From NCBI GenBank assembly GCA_964637875.1, contig CAZWXK010000012.1, positions 1 to 64,000 on the forward strand: a stretch of 64,000 nt of DNA, read 5' to 3'. This document shows positions 25,388 to 34,761 of this stretch, piece after piece; the first letter of the stretch is position 1; the number at the start of each line of letters is the position of its first letter. The notes under the pieces were generated by a model. The model ran no database searches. It was not told the origin of the DNA and saw nothing but the letters and a program-made list of their open reading frames with translations. Source of the DNA: UBA5972 sp964637875. Its GTDB lineage: Bacteria; Pseudomonadota; Alphaproteobacteria; Rhodobacterales; Rhodobacteraceae. The position numbers and the translations under genes are program-made.

Positions 25388-25747
25388 ATGAAATATACCG
25401 AAGAACATGAATGGCTTCGCCCCGAGGGCGACCTTGTGGTTGTCGGCATTACCGAACATGCTGCCGAATCGCTGGGCGATCTGGTATTTGTCGAACTGCC
25501 CGAGCCGGGCACCAAGGTGGCCAAGGATGACGAGATCGTGGTGATCGAAAGCGTCAAGGCCGCAAGCGATATCCTGGCCCCGCTGGATGGCGAGATCGTC
25601 GAGGTGAACGAGGCCATCGTCGAAGATCCGACGCTGGTCAACCAGGATCCGATGGGCGAGGCGTGGTTCTTCAAGATGAAGCTGGACGATCCCTCGCAGA
25701 TGGATGACCTGCTGGACGAGGCTGCCTACAAGGCGCTGATCGAGTGA
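25388..25747 (+). CDS. gcvH: Glycine cleavage system H protein
   Basis: The 119-residue lipoyl carrier shuttles the aminomethyl group between P, T and L proteins. The lipoyl-attachment lysine is Lys57 in VVIESVKAASDI. AGGAGG lies just upstream of the start. It follows gcvT by 24 bases. The copy B stem-loop element lies between it and gcvP. Confidence 0.97.
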   Translation: MKYTEEHEWLRPEGDLVVVGITEHAAESLGDLVFVELPEPGTKVAKDDEIVVIESVKAASDILAPLDGEIVEVNEAIVEDPTLVNQDPMGEAWFFKMKLDDPSQMDDLLDEAAYKALIE

Positions 25748-25761
25748 TATTGGCCGCGTGA

Positions 25762-25820
25762 GGGGGCTCTGCCCCCGTCGCGCGGGCGCGACTCCCCCGG
25801 AGTATTTGTGCAAAGAAGAA
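25762..25820 (+). repeat. Stem-loop plus GAGTATTT tail element, copy B
   Basis: Two stems in a row: GGGGGC-TCT-GCCCCC (25762-25776) and GTCGCG-CGGG-CGCGAC (25777-25792). TCCCCCG and GAGTATTT, three variable bases and CAAAGAAGAA follow to 25820. It lies between gcvH and gcvP, inside the operon. Compared with copy C, the second stem differs in sequence yet stays paired, and compared with copy A it keeps the CGGG loop. Confidence 0.75.
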
Positions 25821-25882
25821 ATCGGGGATGTCAGAGTGAACATGCTGCCGATGCGGGTGGCCGTTGTCGAATGGAGTCTGCC

Positions 25883-28729
25883 ATGACCTTCAAGCCCACA
25901 GATTACCTGCCCTATGATTTTGCCAACCGGCGCCACATCGGGCCTTCGCCTGCCGAGATGGAGGACATGTTCGCCGAGCTGGGCGTTTCGGGCCTGGACG
26001 AGCTGATCGACCAGACCGTGCCTGCGGGTATTCGTCAGCACGAGGCGCTGGACTGGGGGCGCGCGAAATCCGAGCGCGAGGTGCTGTTTCACATGCGCGA
26101 GATTGCGCGCAAGAACGCCCATATGACCAGCCTGATCGGGCAGGGCTATTACGGCACCGTCACGCCACCCGCAATTCAGCGCAACATTCTGGAAAATCCC
26201 GCATGGTATACGGCCTATACCCCCTATCAGCCCGAGATCAGCCAGGGCCGGCTTGAGGCGTTGCTGAATTTTCAGACCATGGTCAGCGATCTGACCGGGC
26301 TCGAGATCGCCAATGCGTCACTGCTGGATGAGGCCACCGCCTGTGCCGAGGCCATGACCATGGCCCAGCGGGTGGCCAAATCGAAGGCCAGGGCGTTTTT
26401 CATCGACCATCATTGCCATCCGCAGAATATCGCGGTGATGAAGACACGCGCCGAACCTGTGGGGATCGAATTGATCATCGGCGATCCGCTGGTCGATCTG
26501 GATCCCGATCAGGTGTTTGGCGCGATTTTTCAGTATCCGGGCACCTATGGCGATCTGCATGATTTTACCGATCCCATTGCCGCGCTGCACGCCGCCAGGG
26601 CCGTTGGGGTCGTGGTGGCCGACCCTCTGGCGCTGACCCTGCTGAAAGAGCCCGGCGCAATGGGGGCCGATATTGCTGTCGGCTCGACCCAGAGGTTCGG
26701 TGTGCCCGAGGGTTATGGCGGGCCGCATGCGGCCTATATGGCCACCAAGGACGCCTATAAGCGGTCGATGCCGGGGCGCATTGTCGGCGTGTCGGTGGAT
26801 GCGCGCGGCAACCGGGCCTATCGTCTGGCGCTGCAGACGCGCGAACAGCATATCCGGCGCGAAAAGGCGACATCCAATGTCTGCACCGCGCAGGCGCTGC
26901 TGGCGGTGATGGCCAGCTTTTATGCGGTGATGCATGGCCCCGAGGGGCTCAGGGCCATTGCCCAGCGTATCCATCGCAAGACCGTGCGTCTGGCCCGGGG
27001 GCTGGAAGAGGCCGGGCTCAAGGTGTCGCCGGCGCAGTTTTTCGACACGATCACGGTCGAGGTCGGCCCCTTGCAGGAGGTGGTTCTGAAATCCGCCCGC
27101 GAGGAGGGGATCAACCTGCGCCGGATCGGGGATGATCGCATCGGCATCTCGCTGGACGAGCGCACCCGTTCTGCCACCATCGAGGCCGTCTGGCGGGCCT
27201 TTGGCATCACGCGCAAGGATGACGATCTGACGCCGGAATACCGCATTCCCGACGATCTGGTGCGCAGCAGCGAATATCTGACGCATCCGGTATTCCACAT
27301 GAACCGGGCCGAAAGCGAGATGACCCGCTATATGCGGCGTCTGGCCGATCGCGATCTGGCACTTGATCGCGCGATGATCCCGCTGGGCAGCTGCACCATG
27401 AAATTGAACGCCGCGGCCGAGATGATTCCGCTGACCTGGCCGGAATTTTCACAGATCCACCCCTATGTGCCGCTGGAGCAGGCGCAGGGGTATCAGGAAC
27501 TGATCCGCGACCTTTCCGACAAGCTGTGCCAGATCACCGGCTATGACGCGATCTCGATGCAGCCCAATTCGGGGGCGCAGGGCGAGTTTGCCGGCCTGAT
27601 GACAATTCGCCGCTATCACGAGGCGCGCGGGCAGCGGCACCGCGACATCTGCCTGATCCCGATGTCGGCCCATGGCACCAACCCGGCCAGCGCGCATATG
27701 GCGGGGATGAAGGTGGTTGCGGTCAAGACGGCCGAAAACGGCGATATCGATGTTGCCGATTTCCGCGCCAAGGCCGAGGAGCATGCGGAAAACCTGGCCG
27801 CCTGCATGATCACCTACCCTTCGACCCATGGCGTGTTCGAGGAAAGCGTGCGCGAGATCTGCGAGATCACCCATGACCTTGGCGGGCAGGTCTATATGGA
27901 CGGCGCCAACATGAACGCGATGGTCGGGCTGGCGCGTCCGGGCGAGATCGGCTCGGACGTCAGCCATCTGAACCTGCACAAGACATTTGCCATCCCCCAT
28001 GGCGGCGGGGGGCCCGGCATGGGGCCGATCGGGGTCAAGGCGCATCTCATTCCCTATCTGCCGGGCGATCCCCTGGCCGGCGAGGGGGCGGTTTCGGCGG
28101 CGCCCTGTGGCTCGGCCAGCATTCTGGCGATTTCCTGGGCTTATGTGATGCTGATGGGCGGCGCCGGGCTGACCCAGGCGACCAAGGTGGCCATCCTGAA
28201 CGCCAACTATATCGCCTCGCGCCTGTCAGGGGCCTATGACGTTCTGTACAAGGGGCCGAACGGGCGGGTTGCGCATGAATGCATCATCGACACGCGGCCG
28301 CTGAAGGATCGGGCGGGTGTGACCGTTGATGATGTGGCCAAGCGCCTGATTGACTGCGGCTTTCACGCCCCGACGATGAGCTTTCCGGTGCCGGGCACCT
28401 TGATGATCGAGCCGACCGAAAGCGAAACCAAGGCCGAGCTCGACCGTTTCTGCGATGCCATGCTGGCAATTGCGGCCGAGGCGAAGGATATCGAGGAGGG
28501 CCGAATCGACCCCGAAAACAACCCGCTGAAGAATGCCCCGCACACGGTCGAGGATCTGGTCGGTGAATGGGATCGGCCGTATTCGCGCGAGCAGGCCTGT
28601 TTTCCCCCGGGGGCGTTCCGGGTCGACAAGTACTGGTCGCCGGTCAACCGCGTCGACAATGTCTGGGGTGACCGACATCTGTTTTGTGTCTGCCCGCCGA
28701 TCGAGGATTACGGCGAGGCGGCCGAATAG
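25883..28729 (+). CDS. gcvP: Glycine dehydrogenase (decarboxylating), P protein
   Basis: PLP enzyme that decarboxylates glycine and loads the rest on GcvH. The 948-residue single-chain form fuses the two halves that are separate in some bacteria. The PLP lysine is Lys700 in HLNLHKTFAIPHGGGGPGMG. The start at 25883 has GGAG seven bases upstream; the neighbouring upstream ATGs lack this. It is the last gene of the glycine cleavage run and is followed by a good hairpin within the end of the convergent alkB gene. The L protein (dihydrolipoyl dehydrogenase) is not in this window. Confidence 0.97.
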   Translation: MTFKPTDYLPYDFANRRHIGPSPAEMEDMFAELGVSGLDELIDQTVPAGIRQHEALDWGRAKSEREVLFHMREIARKNAHMTSLIGQGYYGTVTPPAIQRNILENPAWYTAYTPYQPEISQGRLEALLNFQTMVSDLTGLEIANASLLDEATACAEAMTMAQRVAKSKARAFFIDHHCHPQNIAVMKTRAEPVGIELIIGDPLVDLDPDQVFGAIFQYPGTYGDLHDFTDPIAALHAARAVGVVVADPLALTLLKEPGAMGADIAVGSTQRFGVPEGYGGPHAAYMATKDAYKRSMPGRIVGVSVDARGNRAYRLALQTREQHIRREKATSNVCTAQALLAVMASFYAVMHGPEGLRAIAQRIHRKTVRLARGLEEAGLKVSPAQFFDTITVEVGPLQEVVLKSAREEGINLRRIGDDRIGISLDERTRSATIEAVWRAFGITRKDDDLTPEYRIPDDLVRSSEYLTHPVFHMNRAESEMTRYMRRLADRDLALDRAMIPLGSCTMKLNAAAEMIPLTWPEFSQIHPYVPLEQAQGYQELIRDLSDKLCQITGYDAISMQPNSGAQGEFAGLMTIRRYHEARGQRHRDICLIPMSAHGTNPASAHMAGMKVVAVKTAENGDIDVADFRAKAEEHAENLAACMITYPSTHGVFEESVREICEITHDLGGQVYMDGANMNAMVGLARPGEIGSDVSHLNLHKTFAIPHGGGGPGMGPIGVKAHLIPYLPGDPLAGEGAVSAAPCGSASILAISWAYVMLMGGAGLTQATKVAILNANYIASRLSGAYDVLYKGPNGRVAHECIIDTRPLKDRAGVTVDDVAKRLIDCGFHAPTMSFPVPGTLMIEPTESETKAELDRFCDAMLAIAAEAKDIEEGRIDPENNPLKNAPHTVEDLVGEWDRPYSREQACFPPGAFRVDKYWSPVNRVDNVWGDRHLFCVCPPIEDYGEAAE

Positions 28730-28739
28730 GCCCGGCCTG

Positions 28740-29873
28740 TCAGCCCGCCCCCTCGGGGGCGGGGTGTTCCCATTTCTTGTAGGGCGTCCAGTCGGTGATT
28801 TCCGGGTAGAACTGTTTTCGCCAGGCGCGGACACGGGGGTTGAAGCGGCGCCGCCACAGCGGCGGGATCATGGCCAGCGTCGTCATCGGGGGATAGCCTG
28901 TCGGCAGCAGGGGGACCTCGGATTCCCCATATGCCTGCAACAGGGGGAAACGCCGCATCGGGTGGACGTGGTGATCGGCGTGGCGCTGCAGGTTGATCAG
29001 CACGAGGTTCGAGACCAGATGTGCCGAATCCCATGAATGATGAGGCCGGACGGGCTCGTATTTTCCGTCGCCAAGATATTTGCGGGTCAGGCCGTAATGC
29101 TCGACATAGTTGGTGAGTTCAAGCTGCCAGACGGCGATATAGGCCTGAAAGACAAACAGCCCGATGCCGGTCCAGCCGCCAATGGCAAAGGCAATCGCCA
29201 GAAACAGCGCCTGGAGGATGATGTACCGCCAGAACGGGTTGCGATGGTGCCAGACAGGCAGGTTGGCGCGCGCCAGCCGGGCACGCTCTGCCCGCCAGGC
29301 CGAGATCGGCCCCCCCAGCAGGACACGGGGAAAGAAACGGTGAAATCCCTCGTTGTAGCGGGCTGTCACGGTATCTCGCGGTGTGCCGACCCAGGGGTGA
29401 TGCACCAGCAGATGTTCGGTGCGGAAATGGGAATACAGCACCAGTGCCATCAACAGATCGCCGAGGCTGCGCTCCGGCCAGCCGGGCTTGTGCATCAGTT
29501 CATGGGCATAGACGATGCCGACCATGCCGGTGGTGATGCCGATTGCGAACATCACGCCCAGCGATTCGAGGGGGCCATAGTCGGCAATTCGGGTGACATA
29601 CCAGATCGCCCCATAGACCAGCGCAAACTGGATCGGGAACCATATCCATGTCAGCAGGCGAAACCAGAACAGCCGATCATCGGGTGTGTTCGGGTCCGGG
29701 TTGCGCAGACTGCGGCCCAGCAGCTTGTCGATGATCGGCACAAGGACCCAGCCAAAGGCGGGCACGGCAGCTATCCACCAGCCGCCCCTGAGGATGGCCA
29801 GTACCACCAGCGGCACGAATGTCAGCGTCAGCCAGAAAGGCCAGGCGGGGGGCAGGCTGTCCCGATTGCTCAT
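28740..29873 (-). CDS. alkB: Alkane 1-monooxygenase (AlkB family)
   Basis: Membrane di-iron enzyme that hydroxylates medium-chain alkanes at the terminal carbon. The 377-residue protein has about six membrane helices and all diagnostic motifs: HELMHK (His124, His128), EHLLVHH (153-159), the AlkB-specific NYVEHYG (255-261) and LQRHADHHVHP (295-305). Its start codon overlaps the stop of the P450 gene upstream (TGA/ATG), so the two are one operon. No rubredoxin gene, the usual electron donor, is in this cluster; the fdxA ferredoxin 15 kb away is not an obvious partner. Confidence 0.93.
   Translation of the reverse strand: MSNRDSLPPAWPFWLTLTFVPLVVLAILRGGWWIAAVPAFGWVLVPIIDKLLGRSLRNPDPNTPDDRLFWFRLLTWIWFPIQFALVYGAIWYVTRIADYGPLESLGVMFAIGITTGMVGIVYAHELMHKPGWPERSLGDLLMALVLYSHFRTEHLLVHHPWVGTPRDTVTARYNEGFHRFFPRVLLGGPISAWRAERARLARANLPVWHHRNPFWRYIILQALFLAIAFAIGGWTGIGLFVFQAYIAVWQLELTNYVEHYGLTRKYLGDGKYEPVRPHHSWDSAHLVSNLVLINLQRHADHHVHPMRRFPLLQAYGESEVPLLPTGYPPMTTLAMIPPLWRRRFNPRVRAWRKQFYPEITDWTPYKKWEHPAPEGAG
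28744..28763 (+). terminator. Terminator after gcvP, inside the alkB 3' end
   Basis: CCCGCCCC-CTCG-GGGGCGGG is an 8-bp perfect stem (one more C-G pair possible) 14 bases after the gcvP stop, followed by T-containing GTGTTCCCATTTCTT. It overlaps the last codons of the convergent alkB gene. Confidence 0.55.
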
Positions 29874-31306
29874 CTTTCCACCTCGGGCATTTTCAGGGTT
29901 GTATCACGGGGACGGACACGCAGGAATATCCCGTCTTTCGTGCGCACGGTCAGATGTGCAACCGGAACGGGGTCGCGTCCGTCCACGCGTTCGAACCGAT
30001 AGGCGCGCATCAGCATGGCCAGCAGCAGCGGCCCTTCGGCCATGGCAAAGGCCGATCCGGGGCAGACGCGCGGGCCTGCGGAAAAGGGGATATAGGCCTT
30101 GCGCTGACATTCCTTGCCATTGGGGGTGTCCCAGCGGGCGGGGTCGAATTCGTCGGGCCGCTCCCACAGCCGGGTATGGCGATGCAGATGCCAGGGGCTG
30201 ATGATGATCTGCGCGCCCTTGCGCACGCGGCGCTTGCGAAAGGTTTCGTGCCGGTTGGCCTCGCGCACATACATCGGCACGGGCGGATACAGGCGCATGG
30301 TTTCGCGAAATACGGCACGCGCCAGTTTGAGTTTCGAGAGCGTCGAGAAATAGATCTTGTCGGGGTCGAACGCCTGCGTGGCCTCGGCCGCGACGCGCTC
30401 CTGCCATTCGGGATAGAGCGCCAGCAGATAGAGCGCCCAGCCCAGCGCCGAGGCCGATGTTTCATGCCCGGCCAGGAAGAATATCGCGACCTGATCGACC
30501 ATTTCGCCCTCGGCGAATGTTTCGCCGGTCTCGGGGTCGGGGGTGGTCATGATCTTGGTGGCCAGATCATCGGGGGCGCGGCCCTCGCGCAGCTCTTGCG
30601 CGCGCTGGGCGGTCAGCTGGCCGACAAGTGCGCGGATCTGGCTGGCGGTTTCGCGCGCGCTGCGGCTGTGGAAACGGGGAAACCAGTTGGGCAGCGGGAT
30701 GAGCGAACCCAGATTGACCAGTGGCTGCGCCTTTTGATGGGCCTTGAAGGCGGCAAAGGCGGCGCTGGCGATTTCATGCTCGATGGGCACCGAAAACAGG
30801 GTGCGAAAGATCACGTCCATGGCGGCATGGCTGGCCTGTTCCTCGATCTCGACGGGGGTCTTGCCGTCGGCCAGCGGGCGCAGACGTTCGACCGCTGCAA
30901 CGCCTGCATCCCACATTGCAGGAAAGACGGTGCGCAGGCGCCCGCCCTCGAATGCCGGGTCGATGATGCGGCGCTGGCGGGCCCATTGTTCGCCATTGGT
31001 GATGAACACCGAATCGCCCAACAGCGGTTTCAGCCCCACGCGGATACGCTCGGATTTCGGGAAATCCTGCGGCCGTTCCTTCAGCACCAGATCGACAAGT
31101 GCGGGGTCGTTGCACAGGTAGGAATGAAAGAAGGGCGTCCTGAATTCGGCCATCCAGGCCCGATACAGCCGCGCGGGCTGGGCCGACAATATGTCCTGCC
31201 GGAACAGGCGCGCATATCGCCACAGGGAAACCTTGCCGGGGCGCGAAGGTGGCTTGGGCGGCAAATGCGGACAACTGCCGTTCTTGGCCGACTGGGGCTT
31301 CGGCAT
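29870..31306 (-). CDS. Cytochrome P450 monooxygenase
   Basis: The 478-residue soluble P450 has the full signature set: the oxygen-binding I-helix AGHETSASALGW, the K-helix FRETMRLYP (ExxR) and the heme-binding loop FSAGPRVCPGSAF with the cysteine ligand near residue 414. The FxxGPRxCxG form and length resemble the CYP4/CYP102-like fatty-acid or alkane hydroxylases rather than the short bacterial CYP153 class, but that is an inference. It is the first gene of the P450-alkB operon. An FNR/Dnr-like box lies about 105 bases upstream. No reductase gene is adjacent. Confidence 0.92.
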   Translation of the reverse strand: MPKPQSAKNGSCPHLPPKPPSRPGKVSLWRYARLFRQDILSAQPARLYRAWMAEFRTPFFHSYLCNDPALVDLVLKERPQDFPKSERIRVGLKPLLGDSVFITNGEQWARQRRIIDPAFEGGRLRTVFPAMWDAGVAAVERLRPLADGKTPVEIEEQASHAAMDVIFRTLFSVPIEHEIASAAFAAFKAHQKAQPLVNLGSLIPLPNWFPRFHSRSARETASQIRALVGQLTAQRAQELREGRAPDDLATKIMTTPDPETGETFAEGEMVDQVAIFFLAGHETSASALGWALYLLALYPEWQERVAAEATQAFDPDKIYFSTLSKLKLARAVFRETMRLYPPVPMYVREANRHETFRKRRVRKGAQIIISPWHLHRHTRLWERPDEFDPARWDTPNGKECQRKAYIPFSAGPRVCPGSAFAMAEGPLLLAMLMRAYRFERVDGRDPVPVAHLTVRTKDGIFLRVRPRDTTLKMPEVER

Positions 31307-31408
31307 CCGGTTTTCTCACCTCCCTCGCGCGGATATGCAACCATCCGCAGCATTTCGGCCCACAGCCGAATGCACCCGGAACACTTGCCGACATGCAAGT
31401 CGAAGTCA

Positions 31409-31422
31409 TTGACGCAGGTCAA
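31409..31422. promoter_or_regulatory. FNR/Dnr-type box upstream of P450-alkB
   Basis: TTGAC-GCAG-GTCAA is a perfect 5-4-5 inverted repeat of the CRP/FNR superfamily pattern (TTGAT-N4-ATCAA for FNR; TTGAC/GTCAA variants for FnrL, Dnr or NnrR). It lies between the ygfZ-like gene and the P450 gene, 103 bases before the P450 start, where an oxygen- or nitric-oxide-responsive regulator could act. Confidence 0.6.
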
Positions 31423-31447
31423 GGGTTTTCAGCTTGTCACCGCGAAC

Positions 31448-32218
31448 TCAGCCGCCGGGCTGCGTGCCGTCCCATGTCACCGCGGCCTCACCCGCGCGCA
31501 TTTCGCCGCCTGCCCGGTCAAAGCGCAGCCAGGCAATGGCGTGGTCGCCCGCAACCGTGTGCAGGGTTCCGACAGGCCTGTCATCGCGGGTAATCGGCGT
31601 GGCGGGGGCGCACGTGCCGGCGATCTCGACCCGCACCAGCCCCTTGCGCAGCTCGGTCTTGTGTTTCATGCGGGCGGTGACCTCTTGGCCCACATAACAC
31701 CCCTTGCGAAAGCTGACGCCGTTCAGCCGCTCGAACCCCATTTCCAGGATGTAGCTTTCATTGTGGATCAACTCGACCCCGGTTTCGGGGATGACATGTT
31801 CGACGCGAATTGCATCGCGGTCGATTTCGGTGGGTGTTGCCGCGAGGTCGCCATAATAGCGCCAGCCAAGGGCGGTGTGGCGGGGGTCGGCAAATGCGCC
31901 GTCAGGGGGCGCGCCCGTGCCCAGCCAGACCGCCAGGCCGGTTGCCTCGATTGCCACATCTGCGCGCAGCTTGTACATGTTCAGCCGCCCGGCAAGCGCG
32001 GGCGCGGCGTCGGTCTTGACGTCCAGCAGGATTGCATCACCGTCGGCGCGCAGCAGGAAATCGAACAGGTATTTCCCCTGCGGCGACAGCAGAGCCGCAT
32101 AAAGCAGCCCGTCGCGCAGCGCGTTCATGTCGTTGGTGATCAGCCCTTGCAGAAAATCCACCCGGTCGCTGCCGGTGATCTTCAGAACCGTTCTGTCCGT
32201 TGCGCGCGCGGCCTGCAT
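31448..32218 (-). CDS. YgfZ/GcvT-like folate-binding protein
   Basis: A 256-residue protein of the YgfZ/IBA57 family, which uses a folate-type site to help make or repair iron-sulfur clusters of certain enzymes. The family signature K-G-C-Y-V-G-Q-E is intact at residues 172-179 in SFRKGCYVGQEVTARMKH; the N-terminus has GSDRVDFLQGLITND, the GcvT-like domain start. It is divergent from the glycosyltransferase gene. Confidence 0.92.
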   Translation of the reverse strand: MQAARATDRTVLKITGSDRVDFLQGLITNDMNALRDGLLYAALLSPQGKYLFDFLLRADGDAILLDVKTDAAPALAGRLNMYKLRADVAIEATGLAVWLGTGAPPDGAFADPRHTALGWRYYGDLAATPTEIDRDAIRVEHVIPETGVELIHNESYILEMGFERLNGVSFRKGCYVGQEVTARMKHKTELRKGLVRVEIAGTCAPATPITRDDRPVGTLHTVAGDHAIAWLRFDRAGGEMRAGEAAVTWDGTQPGG

Positions 32219-32313
32219 GTGATCCCTCCTTGCCTGTTCACCCGCTCAATATAGCAGTCGTCGGGTCGCTTTACAGGGGCTATAAGGGCGCAAGCAGATA
32301 TGTCCGAGGTCAG

Positions 32314-33018
32314 ATGCCCGCCCCTGTCAGTGTCATCATCCCCACCCTGAATGTGGCCGACCGGATCGGCCCATGCCTGAATGCGCTGTTTTCCGGGCTG
32401 GATGCCGGCCTGATTCACGAGTTGATCCTGTCGGATGGCGGAAGCTGCGACAATATCGAAAAGATGGCCGATGAACTGGGCGCGCGATTCGTATCCGGCC
32501 CGCAGGGCAGGGGCGGGCAGCTGAGGCGCGGGGCCGAGGTTGCGCGCGCGCCCTGGCTGTTGTTCCTGCATGCCGACACGATGCTGGCGCCGGGGTGGGA
32601 GGGCGCGGTTGCGCGCCATGTGCAGAGCGTGGATCGCGCCGCAACCTTTCGCCTGCGTTTCGACAGCGCGGGGATGCCCGCACGCCTTGTGGCTGGCTGG
32701 GCCAATCTGCGCACGCGGCTGTTCGGCTTGCCTTATGGCGACCAATGCCTGCTGGTTTCGCGCGCGCTGTATGATGCGGTGGGTGGTTTCCCCGATATCC
32801 CCTTGATGGAGGATGTCGCCATGGCCCGCGCCCTGCGGGGCCGGATCGGCCTGTTGCCTGCTCATGCGATCACCGATGCCGGCCGCTATCGACGCGAGGG
32901 ATGGTTGCGGCGCGGAGGCCGCAACCTGTGGACGCTGGCGCGCTATTTCGCAGGGGTGCCGCCTGAACGTCTGGTGCGGAGCTATGAAGGGGATCAGCCC
33001 TCGAATTGCAGGCGATAG
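32314..33018 (+). CDS. Family 2 glycosyltransferase (TIGR04283-like)
   Basis: The 234-residue protein has a GT-A nucleotide-sugar fold: PVSVIIPTLNVADRIGPCL at the N-terminus, SDGGSCD, LFLHADTML (metal-binding DxD variant) and YGDQCLLVSRALYDAVGGFPD with LMEDVAMAR. These are hallmarks of the TIGR04283 subfamily, sometimes linked to arsenosugar or radical-SAM loci; no such partner is here. The ATG at 32314 follows GAGGTC and gives the normal length. Its last 25 bases overlap the convergent exporter gene. Acceptor unknown. Confidence 0.85.
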   Translation: MPAPVSVIIPTLNVADRIGPCLNALFSGLDAGLIHELILSDGGSCDNIEKMADELGARFVSGPQGRGGQLRRGAEVARAPWLLFLHADTMLAPGWEGAVARHVQSVDRAATFRLRFDSAGMPARLVAGWANLRTRLFGLPYGDQCLLVSRALYDAVGGFPDIPLMEDVAMARALRGRIGLLPAHAITDAGRYRREGWLRRGGRNLWTLARYFAGVPPERLVRSYEGDQPSNCRR

Positions 33019-34757
33019 AGGCTGGCATACAGCCCGTCGCGCGCCAGCAGTTCCTCATGCGTGCCCTCATCGACCACGCGCCCCTTGTCCATCACCACGA
33101 TCTTGTCGGCATGCAGGATGGTCGCCAGACGATGGGCGATCACCAGCGTCGTGCGCCCCTTTGACAGCGCATCCAGCGCCTTTTGCACGGCCGCCTCGGA
33201 TTGCGCGTCCAGCGCCGAGGTGGGCTCGTCCAGCAGCAGGATCGGCGCATCCCGCAACAGGGCACGCGCGATTGCCACCCGCTGACGCTGCCCGCCCGAC
33301 AGGTTCGACCCGCGCGGTCCGGCAGGGGTTTCGAACCCCTGCGGCAGGTGGCGCACGAAATCGGTGACAAAGGCGGCATCGGCGGCGTGGCGGAGTTCCT
33401 CTTCGCCGGCCTCGGGGCGCGACAGCAGGATGTTTTCCCGCAGGGTCTCGTCGAACAGGGCGGCATCCTGGGTCACGACCGAAAACAGCCCCCGCAGATC
33501 GGCCAGCGCCATGTCCCGGATGTCGACGTCGCCGATCTTGACCTGGCCGGACCCGGGTTCGACAAGACGGGTCAGCACGTTGAACACGGTGCTCTTGCCC
33601 GCGCCCGACGCCCCGACCAGCGCGGTCGTCTTGCCGGCCTGTGCATGCAGATCGAAATGGTCCAGCACCGGGTTGTCGCCATAGGCAAAGCAGATGTCGC
33701 GCATCTCGATATCTCCGCGCCCGGTGTCGGACGTGACCCGCACCGGATGCGCGGGCGAAAGGATACCGGGTTTCTGCTCGAAGATCGCGTGCAGGCGTTC
33801 GAGGCTTGCCAGTGCCGCCTGCCACAGGCCCGAAATGTTGCCCAGCCGCCGCAAGGGTTCGAAAATCAGCGCCATCGAGGTAAAGAACGACATGAATTCA
33901 CCGATTGTCTTGGTGCCCTCGATGATCTGGAATCCCCCATAGACCAGTACCCCCATGAAGCCCAGGCCCGCCACGATATCCATCATTGCCGGCACCCCGG
34001 CCTGGCCTGCCTCGGATCGGATCTGCGCCCGTACAAACTGGCGCAGGGTGGTGGAAAAACGCTGGTCCTGCTGACGTTCGAGATTGTTCAGCTTGATCGG
34101 ATTGATGCCATGAAAGATCTCGTCAAGCCGGGTCGAAATCAGCGCGGCCATCTGCCGTGCGTGCCGTGTTGCCTTGTGGATCAGTCTTTGCAGGATAAAG
34201 ACCGGCACCACCAGAAGGGGGACCCCGGCGATGGCGACCAGCGTCCACACCCAGTCGATCGAGATGGCGACCCCCAGCAGCGTGATCAGAGAGATGATGT
34301 CGCGCCCTACCGATGTAAAGACCGCCGACCAGGCGACCTGGATCGCCTGGGTGTCGCCGCGCACGCGCTCGATCAGGGCACCGGGCGCGTTGTCCTGAAA
34401 GAACAGGCTGTCCAGCCGCATCATGTGACGGACCAGATCGGCCTGCATTGCCGCAATGGCCCATTGCCCGATCGCGGCCATTATCACCCTTTGACCGAAA
34501 CCGCTGACCGATCTGGCCAGAAAGATCGCAAACACGATGAGGCCGACACGATAGACGGCAGCCTCGTTGCCGGCAACGAATACCTGGTCGAACATGGGGC
34601 GCACCATGTAGCTGAGCAGCCCCAGCATCGAACCCTCGACCGCCATCAGCACGAACGCCGAGACGATCCACCACAGATGGGGGCGGAAATATCGGCCCCA
34701 CAGCCACAGGGGCAGTTTCAGCCCTCTTGATACGGGGATGTCCTCGATCAGGCGCAT
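32994..34757 (-). CDS. ABC transporter with fused membrane and ATPase domains (MsbA-like)
   Basis: The 587-residue half transporter has six membrane helices (about 10-300) and a C-terminal nucleotide-binding domain with Walker A GASGAGKST, signature NLSGGQRQR and Walker B ILLLDEPTSALD. It resembles the MsbA/lipid exporters of the type I exporter family; cargo cannot be read from sequence. I chose the start at 34757, four bases after the upstream phosphatase stop and preceded by GGCGGGA, over the in-frame 34793. It is cotranscribed with the phosphatase gene and overlaps the convergent glycosyltransferase gene by 25 bases. Confidence 0.88.
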   Translation of the reverse strand: MRLIEDIPVSRGLKLPLWLWGRYFRPHLWWIVSAFVLMAVEGSMLGLLSYMVRPMFDQVFVAGNEAAVYRVGLIVFAIFLARSVSGFGQRVIMAAIGQWAIAAMQADLVRHMMRLDSLFFQDNAPGALIERVRGDTQAIQVAWSAVFTSVGRDIISLITLLGVAISIDWVWTLVAIAGVPLLVVPVFILQRLIHKATRHARQMAALISTRLDEIFHGINPIKLNNLERQQDQRFSTTLRQFVRAQIRSEAGQAGVPAMMDIVAGLGFMGVLVYGGFQIIEGTKTIGEFMSFFTSMALIFEPLRRLGNISGLWQAALASLERLHAIFEQKPGILSPAHPVRVTSDTGRGDIEMRDICFAYGDNPVLDHFDLHAQAGKTTALVGASGAGKSTVFNVLTRLVEPGSGQVKIGDVDIRDMALADLRGLFSVVTQDAALFDETLRENILLSRPEAGEEELRHAADAAFVTDFVRHLPQGFETPAGPRGSNLSGGQRQRVAIARALLRDAPILLLDEPTSALDAQSEAAVQKALDALSKGRTTLVIAHRLATILHADKIVVMDKGRVVDEGTHEELLARDGLYASLYRLQFEG

Positions 34758-34761
34758 GTGC

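Noticed and set aside
29819..32254. 811-codon plus-strand frame antisense to alkB, P450 and ygfZ
   Set aside because: Exactly opposite three genes with clear catalytic motifs; antisense open frames are expected at this GC content.
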